From CADEED01 sp039930985 (GTDB lineage: Bacteria > Pseudomonadota > Gammaproteobacteria > Steroidobacterales > Steroidobacteraceae): DNA of 64,000 nt. The translations under genes and the position numbers were made by a program. The notes below the pieces were generated by a model. The model made no database searches, had not been told where the DNA came from, and worked only from the letters and a program-made list of their open reading frames with translations. Location of the stretch: NCBI GenBank assembly GCA_039930985.1, contig JBDTSV010000157.1, positions 1 to 64,000 of the forward strand, given 5' to 3'. Positions 24,924-32,749 of this stretch are shown here, piece by piece (the first letter of the stretch is position 1; each line of letters starts with the position of its first letter).

Positions 24924-25781
24924 TCAGTTCTTGCCGGGATTCAGGTTGATGAAGGGTGTGCCGCCGCCCAGCATGTACTGCGGCAATACGCCATTCCATT
25001 TCTGCACGGCTTCCCATTCGACGAGCTTGGCATTCTGCTCGAGTGCTTCGGCGCGAATCTGCATCGACTTCGCTTCGGCTTCGGCCGACAGCACTTTCTG
25101 CCGCGCCTGCTCTTCGATCTGCTTGGTGTGATTCTGCTCTTCGATGGCCTTCTGTTGCGCGATTACATTGGCCTCGACCGAATTCTCGAACTCGTGCGTG
25201 TAGGTGATGTCGGTGATTTCGAACCGCGAAACCTCGACGAAGCGCTCGGCGAACTTGGCACGCATGGCCGCGAAGGTGTCGGCGCCTGCCTTGTCGCGAT
25301 TGGCGATGAGGTCGACCGCATCCCACTTGCCGACCACTTCCTTGAGCGTGCCTAGCACGACCTGGGGAATCAGCTTCTGCTCCCAGTCGCGTCCCACGTC
25401 GCGATACACGATGTGCGCCTTGTCCTGCTGCAGCCGGTAGTTCAACGTGTATTTGATATGCGCCTGCTGCACGTCACGCGTGTACGACTCGGTGTCGCCA
25501 TCCTGGCGCTGCACGCGCGTATCGATTTCGATGATGTTGCTGGTGATCGGGTTGTAGAAATACAGGCCCTCCGGCAGCGAGGTGGAAGTGATTTCGCCGA
25601 AGCGCGTTTTAACGCCGCGCTGACCGGTGTCCACCACCTTGATGCCGCAACCGGCGACGCTCACGACAATGATGGCGATGATCGCGACCACCGCCCACAG
25701 GAGGATCTTGCGGATGGGCAGGTCGACGCGGCCGTCGCCGTTGCCGCCGACGCTGCGAAAAACAGGTGTATTGAAAGCCAT
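24924..25781 (-). CDS. SPFH/prohibitin-domain membrane protein
   Basis: A 285-residue protein with a single N-terminal transmembrane segment (~26-47, ILLWAVVAIIAIIVVSVAG), an SPFH domain (~50-215, VVDTGQRGVKTRFGEI; PEGLYFYNPI) and a C-terminal coiled coil (IEEQNHTKQIEEQARQK) rich in Ala/Glu. It resembles HflK/HflC and prohibitins, which form membrane microdomain scaffolds and modulate FtsH protease. The frame extends to 25832; ATG 25781 with GGGAG upstream is chosen. It is the middle gene of the minus-strand group TerC - small protein - SPFH - HAD. Confidence 0.88.
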   Translation of the reverse strand: MAFNTPVFRSVGGNGDGRVDLPIRKILLWAVVAIIAIIVVSVAGCGIKVVDTGQRGVKTRFGEITSTSLPEGLYFYNPITSNIIEIDTRVQRQDGDTESYTRDVQQAHIKYTLNYRLQQDKAHIVYRDVGRDWEQKLIPQVVLGTLKEVVGKWDAVDLIANRDKAGADTFAAMRAKFAERFVEVSRFEITDITYTHEFENSVEANVIAQQKAIEEQNHTKQIEEQARQKVLSAEAEAKSMQIRAEALEQNAKLVEWEAVQKWNGVLPQYMLGGGTPFINLNPGKN

Positions 25782-25803
25782 GAACAATTCTCCCTTTCGA
25801 CTG

Positions 25804-26010
25804 TTAGCCGCGGCGCAGGCGCGCGCGGCCATCTGCTGACAGCAGCGCGATCGGCCACATCAGCGACATACGTAAACGTGTTTGCCAGCGCTGCGCACGC
25901 GCGGGCATGCCTTCGGTCGAGTACAGGTAACTCGAGGTCGCGGCGAGCGCCAGCACGATGAAGCCGAAGATCCAGATGATGGCGGCGAGGCGCAGCAATG
26001 CGAAAACCAT
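25804..26010 (-). CDS. Small single-pass membrane protein
   Basis: A 68-residue protein starting MVFALLRLAAIIWIFGFIVL, one clear transmembrane helix followed by a basic cytoplasmic tail rich in Arg (RAQRWQTRLR, ending RARLRRG). No family is recognised. ATG 26010 has GGGGGAG 8 nt upstream, much better than the longer frame to 26175, which overlaps TerC in another frame. It sits between the TerC and SPFH genes with short gaps (31 nt and 22 nt), so it is probably in the same operon and may accompany one of those membrane proteins. Confidence 0.65.
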   Translation of the reverse strand: MVFALLRLAAIIWIFGFIVLALAATSSYLYSTEGMPARAQRWQTRLRMSLMWPIALLSADGRARLRRG

Positions 26011-26041
26011 TTCCGATTCTCCCCCGCGCGCCATCGCGCGT

Positions 26042-26797
26042 CTAACTCTTCTCGTAAGGCTCGTGCAGCTTGACCGGTTTGCCGGACTTCTTGCGCATGC
26101 GGATGTTGAGCATCTCCACCGCCACCGAAAATGCCATGGCGAAGTAGATGTAGCCCTTCGGCACTTTGTGGTCAAAACCCTCGGCGATCAGCATGACACC
26201 GACGACCAGCAGGAACGACAGCGCCAGCATCTTGATCGAAGGATGTGCCGAGACGAACTCGCCGATGGCGCGCGCGAACAGCATCATGAGGCCGACCGAC
26301 ACGACCACCGCGGCGATCATGACAGACACCTTGTCGACCAGACCGACCGCGGTGATGATCGAGTCCAGCGAGAACACCATGTCGATGAGGATGATCTGCA
26401 CGATGATGGCGCCGAAGTTGGCCGCCACGCCTTTCGATGCGTGTCCTTGCTCGCCTTCAGTGAGCTGGTGGATCTCCATGGTGGACTTCCAGACCAGGAA
26501 CAGGCCACCACTCATGAGAATGAGATCGCGGCCCGAGATAGCGGCGCCGAGAATGTTGAACAGCGGCGCGGTCAGCCCGACGATCCACGACAGCACCAGC
26601 AGCAGGCCCACGCGCATGAACATGGCCAGAAACAGCCCGATGCGACGCGCTCGCTCGCGCTGGGCAGGCGCGAGCTTGTCGACGAGTATCGAGATGAAGA
26701 TGATGTTGTCGATGCCGAGTACGAGCTCGAGCGCCGTCAACGTGAAAAACGCGATCCAAACCTGCGGATCTGACAGGAGAGCTGCAATGGCATCCAT
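26042..26797 (-). CDS. TerC-family integral membrane protein
   Basis: A 251-residue protein with about seven transmembrane helices. The TerC signatures are ALELVLGIDNIIFISILVDK and IIVQIILIDMVFSLDSIITA, each carrying the membrane-embedded Asp residues of the family (LGIDN, FSLDS). TerC/YceF/MeeF-type proteins are implicated in Mn2+ export and metalation of exported enzymes, and in tellurite resistance in some plasmids; the exact ion here is unknown. It lies upstream of the small membrane protein and the SPFH gene. Confidence 0.9.
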   Translation of the reverse strand: MDAIAALLSDPQVWIAFFTLTALELVLGIDNIIFISILVDKLAPAQRERARRIGLFLAMFMRVGLLLVLSWIVGLTAPLFNILGAAISGRDLILMSGGLFLVWKSTMEIHQLTEGEQGHASKGVAANFGAIIVQIILIDMVFSLDSIITAVGLVDKVSVMIAAVVVSVGLMMLFARAIGEFVSAHPSIKMLALSFLLVVGVMLIAEGFDHKVPKGYIYFAMAFSVAVEMLNIRMRKKSGKPVKLHEPYEKS

Positions 26798-26821
26798 GAG
26801 TGGCTGCCATATTAGAGGAAA

Positions 26822-27703
26822 TCAGTTCGCGAGGCCGACGCCGAAGCTGGCGAACCCGATGCCGCCGTAGGTATCGCTGTCGATCATGCCGGCGGTCACC
26901 GACCAGTCGAAGTGCGCCGAGCGCGCCTGCCGGTACGTGACCACCACGCTGACGCTGCTGGTATCGAGAATTGCATCATGCACCGACGAAAAATCCAGTG
27001 CGAACGAATGCCGGCCGAAGCCGCGCTCGATGCCCACACCCGCTTGACGGTCGATCGTTCCCTGCGCCTGCGTGAGGAAAGATCCCAGCAGCGCCTCGAT
27101 GCGCGGCCTGCGGGAGAGTGTCGGCGAAGCCGCGAGATCGAGGAACCTGGTGAAGTCGTCGTCGTAATCGTATTCAACGGCCAGCGCATAAACAGTGAAG
27201 TCGCCACGCGTGAAACCCAACTGCAAGCCGCCGCCCACCGCACTGAAGTCCACGGCACGCCGCGCGGTCCGCAGCGGCAATTCGAGCGTGAGCACCACAT
27301 TCATGGCGCGATGCCGGCCGAGCAACGCAAACTCGAAGTCACCGAGGCGCATCCAGGCGCGAGCGCCCAGCGTCGCTGCGCGGTAGTTAGTGGCGTCGTC
27401 GAACAGGTCGTAGCCGAGGGCGACGCCGGCCCGCTCGCCGTGCAGCGAGGCAGCCAGGTTGAGCAGCGTACCGTGGAGGTCGGCCGTCTCGGTCGAGCTT
27501 GAGCTGTACCCGGCACCCGCGTTCAGCGTGAAATGCTCCGAAGGTGAGACGCTGAAGTCCGCATCCATGCTGAAGCCGCCGGAATCGTCCGCGGTCACCG
27601 CAATGTCGGCGGTGAGCGGCAGCGCGCGGGCATCTTTGCAAGCCAGACCAAAGGCGAAGGCAAATATCGCCGCAGCCGCGCTACGCTGGGGCAACCGACT
27701 CAT
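26822..27703 (-). CDS. Secreted beta-strand-rich protein of unknown function
   Basis: A 293-residue protein that I do not recognise. The N-terminus (MSRLPQRSAAAAIFAFAFGL with cleavage probable after ARA) is a signal peptide. The rest is alternating hydrophobic/polar strands with many Tyr, Asp and Gly (AGAGYSSSSTETADLHG, VEYDYDDDFTRFLD) and ends ASFGVGLAN, consistent with an outer-membrane beta-barrel, though the usual terminal Phe is absent. The frame extends to 27925; ATG 27703 has GAGGGA 7 nt upstream. It is divergent from the DUF4038 hydrolase gene, and 24 nt upstream of TerC. Confidence 0.6.
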   Translation of the reverse strand: MSRLPQRSAAAAIFAFAFGLACKDARALPLTADIAVTADDSGGFSMDADFSVSPSEHFTLNAGAGYSSSSTETADLHGTLLNLAASLHGERAGVALGYDLFDDATNYRAATLGARAWMRLGDFEFALLGRHRAMNVVLTLELPLRTARRAVDFSAVGGGLQLGFTRGDFTVYALAVEYDYDDDFTRFLDLAASPTLSRRPRIEALLGSFLTQAQGTIDRQAGVGIERGFGRHSFALDFSSVHDAILDTSSVSVVVTYRQARSAHFDWSVTAGMIDSDTYGGIGFASFGVGLAN

Positions 27704-27809
27704 GAGCGCTCCCTCGACCCGATCCTGTGCGGTTAACGCGCGACCCCGCGATCGGTTTACCACGCGAAAGCTGTAACCTGCGCGCTTGCCATAAAGAATC
27801 GAGGAGACC

Positions 27810-29714
27810 ATGCGCGCACTGATCGCCCGCAGCCTGGTAGCGCTGGCATTGCTCGCGTTCGCGCTGCCTTCATCCGCACGCCTGCAATCCGGTGACGTAC
27901 AGGTCTGGCAGATGCAGGAGATCACCTTCGCGGTCGCCCGCGAATACGCGAATCCTTATGTCGATGTCGAATGCTGGGTTGACCTGCAAGGCCCGGACTT
28001 CAAACGGCGCGTTTACGGTTTCTGGGATGGCGGCCGTACGTTCAAGGTTCGCGTGGTCGCGACGCGTCCCGGAGAGTGGAGCTGGAAGGCGGGATCCAAT
28101 CCAGACGATCCCGGCCTGCGCGGTGCCGGAAAATTCCGCGCGATCGCCTGGAGCGCGGCGGATCTCGCGGAAAATCCCAACCGCCGCGGCTTCGTGCGCG
28201 CGACTGGCAACGGACATGCGTTGCAGTACGCCGACGGCACGCCATTCTTTCTCACCGGCGATACGTGGCTCGCGGCTTCGACATGGCGATTGCCCTTCAA
28301 AGGCGTGCGCGCGGCCACGGACTACGAACCGGCGGAAGGCATCAGTTTCGAAGAGGCCGTCGCGTGGCGAAAGCGACAGGGCTTCAATTCGGTTTCATTC
28401 ATCGCCGCGTTTCCCAACTGGGCCGCGGATGAGCACGGCGCCACGTTCGCCAACAAGGATGGCGTCTACCTGCGCAACGCATGGGAGAAGTTCGGCTCGT
28501 GGGCGCCGGACGCGAAGATCTCGACCGCCGATGGCGCCACGACGACCGCCAAGGACATGCACGACGAGCAGGGCAACCGCCCGTTCGAGATTTTCGCGGA
28601 CCGCGAGGGCCTGGCGAATTTCGATGCACTCAATCCGAAATACTTCGCGAGTCTCGATCGCAAGATGCGGCACCTGTCCGAACAGGGTTTCGTGCCGTTC
28701 CTCGAGACCATTCGTCGCGACAACGCGCCGTCATGGAAACGCTATTTCGATTTCAATGCCTCGTATTCGCGCTTCGTGCAGTACCTGATTGCGCGCTACG
28801 GCGCCTACAACCTCGTGTTCAGCGGCATCCACCTCGACTGGATCCCGAAAGATTTCAGCCTGACCGCCGATGAGTTCAATGCCGCGCTGACGTATCACCA
28901 TGCGAAGTACGGACCTCTGCCTTTCGGCCAGCCATTCACCACATTGATAGATCGCTCGACCTTCAAGGCTTTCGGTCACGGCGCTAATGCGCCGTGGCTG
29001 ACGATGCACACCGTCGGCAACAACCCGCGCAATCACGCGATTTACCAGTCCATTGAAGAACTGTTTCGCCTGACGCCGGCGTACCCGGCGGCCAACCTCG
29101 AGCCGTACTACACAGGATGGAATCACGCCATCAATCGACCGGGTGGTGAGACCCCGGAAGAAAATTCGGAGCGCGACAACTATTTCGCGCGCGCCATGAT
29201 GTACGGCTCCGTCCTGTCGGGAGCGCTGGGCGGCCACGTGCATGGAACGGCAGCCTACGACATGACCAGTACCGGAGAACCTTCCGGGTGGCGGCCATAC
29301 TTCTGGACCGCCCTGCAGTACAAGTCCGGCGCGCAAATGCGCCAGCTTCGCGACTTCGTACTTTCGGAAGGCGATCGTTATCAGCAGCTCGAGCTGGCCG
29401 CCCAGGATCTTCAGCCGCGCATCAATGCCGCTGTGCCGGCTGATGGCCTGGATGGCTGGTCGTTCCTCATGCGCACGCCGGCGCGCGATTTCGCGCTCGC
29501 CTATTTCGAGAACCAGGCATTGCGAGCGCGGCTGGCGGGGTTCAGGCCGGGCGCGCGGTATGACTGGCGCTGGTTCGATCCGCGCAGCGGGCAGTGGAGC
29601 CACGCAATAGCACTGACGGCGGATGCCGCCGGGGTTCTCGTCGCACCGAGGTTCGTCCCCGGCGGCAATCAGGCCGCGCACGATATGGCTGCCAAAATTC
29701 TTACGTCGCGCTGA
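27810..29714 (+). CDS. Secreted DUF5060/DUF4038 glycoside hydrolase (apiosidase-like)
   Basis: A 634-residue exported protein. A signal peptide (~1-23) is followed by a DUF5060 beta-sandwich (~30-120, YGFWDGGRTFKVRVVATRPG). A DUF4038 TIM barrel follows (~130-520) with FFLTGDTWLAAS, LEPYYTGWNHAINRPGG and GGHVHGTAAYDM, and a C-terminal putative collagen-binding/beta domain (~545-630). DUF4038 enzymes include apiosidases and other pectin or arabinan side-chain hydrolases; several acidic residues in the barrel could be catalytic but the pair is not certain from sequence alone. The gene starts a same-strand set with a TonB receptor and a prolyl-oligopeptidase-type enzyme. Confidence 0.8.
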   Translation: MRALIARSLVALALLAFALPSSARLQSGDVQVWQMQEITFAVAREYANPYVDVECWVDLQGPDFKRRVYGFWDGGRTFKVRVVATRPGEWSWKAGSNPDDPGLRGAGKFRAIAWSAADLAENPNRRGFVRATGNGHALQYADGTPFFLTGDTWLAASTWRLPFKGVRAATDYEPAEGISFEEAVAWRKRQGFNSVSFIAAFPNWAADEHGATFANKDGVYLRNAWEKFGSWAPDAKISTADGATTTAKDMHDEQGNRPFEIFADREGLANFDALNPKYFASLDRKMRHLSEQGFVPFLETIRRDNAPSWKRYFDFNASYSRFVQYLIARYGAYNLVFSGIHLDWIPKDFSLTADEFNAALTYHHAKYGPLPFGQPFTTLIDRSTFKAFGHGANAPWLTMHTVGNNPRNHAIYQSIEELFRLTPAYPAANLEPYYTGWNHAINRPGGETPEENSERDNYFARAMMYGSVLSGALGGHVHGTAAYDMTSTGEPSGWRPYFWTALQYKSGAQMRQLRDFVLSEGDRYQQLELAAQDLQPRINAAVPADGLDGWSFLMRTPARDFALAYFENQALRARLAGFRPGARYDWRWFDPRSGQWSHAIALTADAAGVLVAPRFVPGGNQAAHDMAAKILTSR

Positions 29715-29750
29715 GCCGAAACGCCGATCGACCTGAATTGACTCACCCGG

Positions 29751-29781
29751 CGATTGCCAACATCCTGCGTCTTGGCAATCG
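29751..29781. promoter_or_regulatory. 10-bp perfect inverted repeat before the TonB receptor gene
   Basis: CGATTGCCAA (29751-29760) and TTGGCAATCG (29772-29781) are exact reverse complements with an 11-nt gap. The dyad lies in the 95-bp gap between the DUF4038 gene and the receptor gene, 28 nt before the receptor start. It has no T-run and does not look like a terminator. TTGGCAA halves in a 31-bp span could be an operator for a dimeric regulator, or an mRNA hairpin limiting receptor translation. Which one cannot be told here. Confidence 0.5.
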
Positions 29782-29809
29782 AGGGGTCAGCAGAATCAGG
29801 GAGCGAATC

Positions 29810-32749
29810 ATGCGCAAGTCGAAGCCGTTACCGATGTTCCTGTTCATTGCCGTTGCACAGTCGCTCGGCGCCACCGGGGCACTGGCACAGCAAACCACGC
29901 CACCCGAACCCGCGGCTGCGGATGAAGCTCCACTCGACGAAGTCGTCGTCACCGGATCGCGTATCCGGCAGAGCGAGCTCGGTGTCGCGAATCCAATCGC
30001 GACGTTTTCGGCAGATCTCATCGCGCAGTCCGGCAAAACGGACTTGGCGGATTTCCTCGCGCAGTCACCAGCTCTGCTGGGATCAACCACCGGGGACCTG
30101 ACGGCGGGATCCAACCCCGGATTCGGCGAAGTGGGTCTGAACCTTCTCGACCTGCGCCATCTCGGGGTCGATCGCACGCTGGTCCTGGTCGATGGGCGCC
30201 GCCATGTTTCCGGCCTCGCGGGTTCCGCCGCGGTCGACATCGACGCCATCCCGACCGACCTGCTCGAGTCAGTGGACGTGCTGACGGGCGGTGCCTCCGC
30301 CATCTACGGCGCCGACGGTGTCTCGGGCGTGGTTAATTTCCGGCTCAAGAAAAACTTCGAAGGCCTCACGTTTCGCGGCCAGGCCAGCAGTTCATCGCGT
30401 GGGGATGGCGACAACCGCTTCGCTGCGCTGACGGCCGGCACGAACTTCAGCGAAGGACGTGGCAACGTGGCGATCGCCTACGAGTTCAGCTCGGACGAAC
30501 GCGTGAACGACCAGGCCCGCGCCTACCTGCGCCCGCCACGCGCCGCCTATCTATTCCAGAACCAGGACGACCTCGACGACGATCCCAGCCTGCCCGACAA
30601 CGTGCCCTACAACGACGTCCGCTATGCGGACAGTTCGCGCATGGGCGCGGTCGACGTGGATTTCGATTTTTCCCCGGACTTCGAAGGCAACGGCAACGCC
30701 TATGACCGCGGCTTCGTGCTCGAGAATTCCGGCGGTTACACGCAGGGCGGGTCCAGCACGTCAATCGATGGCTACCAGGGAGATCTGTTCCCCGAAGTGA
30801 AGCGTAACCTGGTCAACGTGCTCGGCCATTTCGACGTCAGCGATTCGCTGACGATCTCGGCCGAGGGCAAGTACGCGCGCACGCGGGCGTTTTCGGTCGC
30901 GCAGCCGTCCTACGACTTCTATCTGTTCATGACGCCCGACAACCCGTACATGCCGCAGTCGATCCGCGACTCGATCGTGCCAGGAGCGGCGGCCGCCTAT
31001 TTCGAGGACCCCGATACGCCGGATGGCGTCCTCCTGACCCGCGACAACTACGACCTGGGCGTGAACGGCGAAGACACTTTGCGGGAGACGCTGCGCGGCG
31101 TGTTGGCCGCGAATGGAACCATCAACGAGAACCTGCGGTACGAAGCTTCGTACGTCTATGGTGAAACCAAGAGCAAAATCACCACCGTCAACAATCGGTT
31201 CGAGGACAAATGGCTCGCGGCCATCGATGTCGTCAGTGACCCGACCACCGGAATTCCGGTCTGCCGCTCGTCGCTCGATCCGGACGCAGACGCGTCCCTC
31301 GCCGGCTGCACGCCCTACAACATCTTCGGGGATGGAGTACGGAACCCGGGTGCCGCGGATTTCGTAAACACCGATAGTGTCTCCAACACCAAGGTTACGC
31401 AGCAGGTGGTCTCGGGCTCGCTCTCCGGCGATTTCGGTTCGTTCTTCAAGTTGCCGGGGGGTTCGATCGGCTTCGCGGCCGGCGCGGAATACCGGCGCGA
31501 AACGAGCGACTCGGTGCCTGCGCAGGAAATCCAGGATGGCCTTACGTGGAACGGGCCCGTCACACCGTCCTTCGGCAGCTTCGACGTCAAGGAACTCTTC
31601 GGTGAGATCAATCTGCCGGTGCTCGTGAACGCGCCGTATGCCAACCGCTTGACGTTCGGCGCCGCGTTCCGCGCGTCGGACTACAGCACCATCGGCCAGA
31701 CCAACACCTGGAAGCTCGACGCGGTGTACGCGCCGGTACGCTCGGTGACTTTTCGTGCCACGTATGCGCAGGCGGTTCGTGCACCAAACATCGACGAGCT
31801 CTTCTCCCCCGAGAGCACCACATTCAACTTCATCACCGATCCCTGCGACGTCAACGAATTGAATAACGGCACCAGCACCCGTGCGGCAAATTGCGCCGCA
31901 TTGTTGACCGGGCTTGGCATCGACCCGACGACCTTCCTGCCGTCGAATACTCCGCAGGCAACCTTGTTCACCGAGGGCACCTTCGGCGGCAATCGCAACC
32001 TCAGCGAGGAAACCGCGACCACGTGGACCGCCGGCGTCGTCCTGCGGCCGGAGTTCGCGCCCGGCCTGAGCCTGGCGCTCGACTGGTACGACATCGAGAT
32101 CGAGGACGCCATCAATACGCCTGAGGCAGAGGAAGTGGCGCGGCTGTGCGTCGACAATCCGTCGCTCGACAACCCCTATTGCGCCGGCATCGACCGCGAT
32201 CCCGATACGGGCTTCATCACCGGGTTCACTGTGCGGCCCGCCAACGTCGCGAGCTTCCGTACCGCGGGACTCGACATGACGCTCGACTGGTCGATTTCCA
32301 CGGAAAGCCGCGGAGACTTCAAAGTGCAGCTCGTCGGCGGCTACCTCAACCGGCTCGAGTTCATATCCGTGCCTGGTGCCGAAGTGGATAGCGATCTCGA
32401 TGAGCAGTATTTCCCGAAGTTCTCGGCGACTCTCGACGCCAGCTGGACCCACGGCCCGCTGACGCTCGCCTACGGGCTCAACTGGTTCGGCAAGACGGAC
32501 CGGTTCACCAGCCAGGTATTGGCCGGCGATCCCGACTACAGCGATCCGCGCTTTTTCAAGGTGAAGCAGAAGTGGGATCACGAGATCAGCGCGGCCTACG
32601 ACGTGGGTGACCACGTGAAAGTGTACGCCGGCATCAACAACATCTTCGATCAGAAGCCCGAGTTCGGTTACAGCTCGTATCCGATCTCGGCGATGGGCCG
32701 CTACTTCTACGCGGGCGCGAAGATGAATTTTGGCGCCGCCGGTAAATGA
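29810..32749 (+). CDS. TonB-dependent outer-membrane receptor
   Basis: A 979-residue receptor. The signal peptide is MRKSKPLPMFLFIAVAQSLG and beyond to AQQ; the Ton box/plug start is LDEVVVTGSRIRQ, followed by a plug domain with VDVLTGGASAIYGADGVSG and a long barrel with repeated aromatic strands ending YFYAGAKMNFGAAGK. It is of the large Caulobacter/Xanthomonad type, typically for plant oligosaccharides or peptides. ATG 29810 has AGGGAGCGA upstream; the longer frame to 29594 overlaps the hydrolase. It shares bases with the peptidase gene that follows. Its ligand is probably a product of the neighbouring DUF4038 enzyme (inference). Confidence 0.9.
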   Translation: MRKSKPLPMFLFIAVAQSLGATGALAQQTTPPEPAAADEAPLDEVVVTGSRIRQSELGVANPIATFSADLIAQSGKTDLADFLAQSPALLGSTTGDLTAGSNPGFGEVGLNLLDLRHLGVDRTLVLVDGRRHVSGLAGSAAVDIDAIPTDLLESVDVLTGGASAIYGADGVSGVVNFRLKKNFEGLTFRGQASSSSRGDGDNRFAALTAGTNFSEGRGNVAIAYEFSSDERVNDQARAYLRPPRAAYLFQNQDDLDDDPSLPDNVPYNDVRYADSSRMGAVDVDFDFSPDFEGNGNAYDRGFVLENSGGYTQGGSSTSIDGYQGDLFPEVKRNLVNVLGHFDVSDSLTISAEGKYARTRAFSVAQPSYDFYLFMTPDNPYMPQSIRDSIVPGAAAAYFEDPDTPDGVLLTRDNYDLGVNGEDTLRETLRGVLAANGTINENLRYEASYVYGETKSKITTVNNRFEDKWLAAIDVVSDPTTGIPVCRSSLDPDADASLAGCTPYNIFGDGVRNPGAADFVNTDSVSNTKVTQQVVSGSLSGDFGSFFKLPGGSIGFAAGAEYRRETSDSVPAQEIQDGLTWNGPVTPSFGSFDVKELFGEINLPVLVNAPYANRLTFGAAFRASDYSTIGQTNTWKLDAVYAPVRSVTFRATYAQAVRAPNIDELFSPESTTFNFITDPCDVNELNNGTSTRAANCAALLTGLGIDPTTFLPSNTPQATLFTEGTFGGNRNLSEETATTWTAGVVLRPEFAPGLSLALDWYDIEIEDAINTPEAEEVARLCVDNPSLDNPYCAGIDRDPDTGFITGFTVRPANVASFRTAGLDMTLDWSISTESRGDFKVQLVGGYLNRLEFISVPGAEVDSDLDEQYFPKFSATLDASWTHGPLTLAYGLNWFGKTDRFTSQVLAGDPDYSDPRFFKVKQKWDHEISAAYDVGDHVKVYAGINNIFDQKPEFGYSSYPISAMGRYFYAGAKMNFGAAGK

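Noticed and set aside
30761..32614. 617-residue minus-strand ORF inside the TonB receptor
   Set aside because: Antisense of a well-conserved receptor, no domain, and the usual Arg/Val/Gly-rich shadow composition.
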